Assembly: GCA_003223695.1 (NCBI GenBank)
Contig: QHVY01000337.1
Coordinates: 1 to 6,074 of the forward strand
DNA from: Acidobacteriota bacterium
GTDB taxonomy: Bacteria; Acidobacteriota; Thermoanaerobaculia; Gp7-AA8
Direction: 5' to 3'
Length of the DNA: 6,074 nucleotides
The position numbers and the translations under genes are program-made. Numbering within the stretch: the first letter of the stretch is position 1; each line of letters opens with the position of its first letter. Of this stretch, positions 5,338-6,074 are shown piece by piece. The notes under the pieces were generated by a model that searched no databases, was not told the origin of the DNA, and saw nothing but the letters and a program-made list of their open reading frames with translations.

Positions 5338-5852
5338 CGTGCGCGCTTTTTTAAGCAGCGACCAAAAGCGGCGCGGTCCGAATTGCGCGTACTCCAGGCC
5401 GGCGTCGTCGGCGCCAGCGACCAGAACGTAGCGCTTGACTCGATTACGTTTCTTGTAGTGATCGTAAACCGCGATTTTGTTTGCGCCGGTGGAGTGGCCC
5501 GCCAGCGTGATCTCTCGAAATCCACGACGCTGCAGCTCGCGCGCCCGCCGTAGCGTCGTCCCGCGCGACGAACGTATTGCGCGCCGCGGTTGTTAAACGG
5601 AAAGAACGCGATGCGGTGATCGAGAAAAACGCGCGCCAGTAGATTCGTTCGCGCGCTCTCGAAAATCGATGCGCCACCGGTCCCGTGGAGCCAGATGATC
5701 GCATGTAGAGCCGGCTCTCCAGCCGGCTTGCGCCGCCTGAGAGGCGGCGCTACGTCATACAGCAAACCCGCCACCGGAACGCCGTCCGTCGCTTCGAAGC
5801 GAACTAGCCGGCAGAGCGGCTCGCGACGATCGCCTGCCGCTTTTCGTCCCAT
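5319..5852 (-). CDS. 5' fragment of the broken alpha/beta hydrolase
   Basis: Real protein is residues 1-96: strand-forming LVRFEATDGVPVAGLLYD, the repeat-encoded VAPPLRRRKPAGEPALH, then AIIWLHGTGG and NNRGAQYVRR. After that the frame reads arginine- and threonine-rich sequence opposite the true frame and lacks a nucleophile elbow. This fragment alone could not be an active hydrolase. Confidence 0.55.
   Translation of the reverse strand: MGRKAAGDRREPLCRLVRFEATDGVPVAGLLYDVAPPLRRRKPAGEPALHAIIWLHGTGGASIFESARTNLLARVFLDHRIAFFPFNNRGAQYVRRAGRRYGGRASCSVVDFERSRWRATPPAQTKSRFTITTRNVIESSATFWSLAPTTPAWSTRNSDRAAFGRCLKKRARCRAAN
5705..5753. repeat. GTAG-bounded twin-hairpin palindrome inside the hydrolase gene
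   Basis: Two adjacent stem-loops: AGCCGGCT-CTCC-AGCCGGCT (5709-5728) and GCGCCGCCT-GAG-AGGCGGCGC (5730-5750), enclosed by GTAG (5705-5708) and CTAC (5750-5753). The two hairpins differ from each other in sequence. The whole is open in the hydrolase frame and encodes VAPPLRRRKPAGEPALH (34-50) between two predicted strands. The outward GTAG ends with paired hairpins match the layout of REPIN elements; that label is inference. It shares no sequence with the palindrome in pgeF. Confidence 0.8.
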
Positions 5853-6074
5853 CGCCACATCCTTTCGCGCGTCAGGTGTGCTCCGCCGAGCCAGAAACCG
5901 GCGTTGTTCAGATCGATGAAGTCGACTTTCGCGTCGAGCACGTTTTGTCCGGCAGGTGTTAGAGCGAACAGCGCCTTCGGCGGATTCTCCCTCTCCACCT
6001 CGGTAATCGTGATCATCGGCACGGCGCAGCTCGCGAGACGCCGCAGATGGCGTAAAAATTCGCCGTCGCCCAGG
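5804..6074 (-). CDS. DUF1835-type protein, C-terminal part
   Basis: The gene enters from beyond 6074 and ends with TAG at 5806-5804; 89 residues are visible. They match, from memory, the C-terminal end of bacterial DUF1835-annotated proteins: LGDGEFLRHLRRLAS, then PPKALFALTPAGQNVLDAKVDF, and the hallmark FWLGGAHLTRERMWRWD. A winged-helix-like arrangement at this end is plausible, but the biochemical role of the family is not known to me. It is upstream of, and overlaps by 49 bases, the broken hydrolase, so they were probably co-translated. The start and N-terminal domain lie outside the window. Confidence 0.75.
   Translation of the reverse strand, partial: LGDGEFLRHLRRLASCAVPMITITEVERENPPKALFALTPAGQNVLDAKVDFIDLNNAGFWLGGAHLTRERMWRWDEKRQAIVASRSAG

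Larger units (their letters stand above)
5011..5852 (-). pseudogene. Alpha/beta hydrolase, frameshifted
   Basis: A serine hydrolase of the alpha/beta fold, substrate unknown. The first 96 residues read from ATG 5852 and include WLHGTGG (oxyanion-hole HG, 54-60) and FFPFNNRGAQYVRR. The remainder is in another frame (open from 5592 to the TGA at 5013-5011) with ELQRRGFREITLAGHSTGAN (nucleophile Ser at 5493-5491), YIYGEHDEFG (acid) and DADHGFTGHEEE (histidine). All three triad residues survive, but the strand-helix segment normally between NNRG and the nucleophile elbow is shorter than expected and out of frame near 5540-5575, so a deletion of tens of bases is likely. A palindromic repeat encodes residues 34-50. 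Start chosen by AAAGGA 7 bases upstream (5860-5865); GTG 5858 is the alternative. It overlaps the DUF1835-type gene by 49 bases. Confidence 0.8.

Noticed and set aside
5705..5753. GC-rich hairpins as a terminator or attenuator
   Set aside because: No U-tract follows on either strand and the element is inside a coding frame; a repeat is the better explanation.

Overview
The window is a compact, GC-rich bacterial segment from a diderm: it carries a PBP1B-type murein synthase and a lipoprotein-like signal peptide. Nothing in it fixes the taxon. The gene families, together with short palindromic repeats placed inside genes, would fit an Acidobacteriota-like or similar soil lineage, but that is inference only. 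There is no gene-free stretch longer than 300 bases, no RNA gene and no CRISPR array.

Layout from left to right. Positions 1-1991 (minus) hold most of a bifunctional class A penicillin-binding protein of the PBP1B type, cut by the window edge after its KTGT motif. Its ATG shares one base with the stop of pgeF (1991-2695, minus), a laccase-domain peptidoglycan-editing factor, so the two form a translationally coupled cell-wall pair. Divergent from pgeF, with overlapping 5' ends, is a putative lipoprotein or exported relative of N-acyl-D-amino-acid deacylase (2674-4312, plus). It is broken near 3405 by what looks like a short out-of-frame deletion. It converges, with a 14-bp tail overlap, on a minus-strand group: a DUF1835-type protein (partial, 5804-6074), a broken alpha/beta hydrolase (5011-5852), and a VapB/VapC toxin-antitoxin pair (4732-4989 and 4299-4751).

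The most unusual feature is a pair of unrelated twin-hairpin palindromes, 2453-2506 and 5705-5753. Each is bounded by GTGG/CCAC or GTAG/CTAC ends, as in REP/REPIN elements, and each sits inside a coding region with the reading frame kept, adding a low-complexity-like peptide to a probable loop. The second unusual feature is that two genes carry the same kind of lesion: both halves are well preserved, a short internal piece is missing, and the frame is shifted. This could be real gene decay or an assembly fault. Third, vapB and the deacylase both have a TATGCT -10-like box ending 6-7 bases before the ATG and no Shine-Dalgarno sequence, which predicts leaderless transcripts.

Functionally, the left half is cell-wall synthesis and editing beside a D-amino-acid-amidase-like protein. 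The right half is a small stress or addiction cassette with its own promoter behind two poorly characterised genes. I see no clear new defence system. The in-frame palindromes are the best candidate for something worth following.
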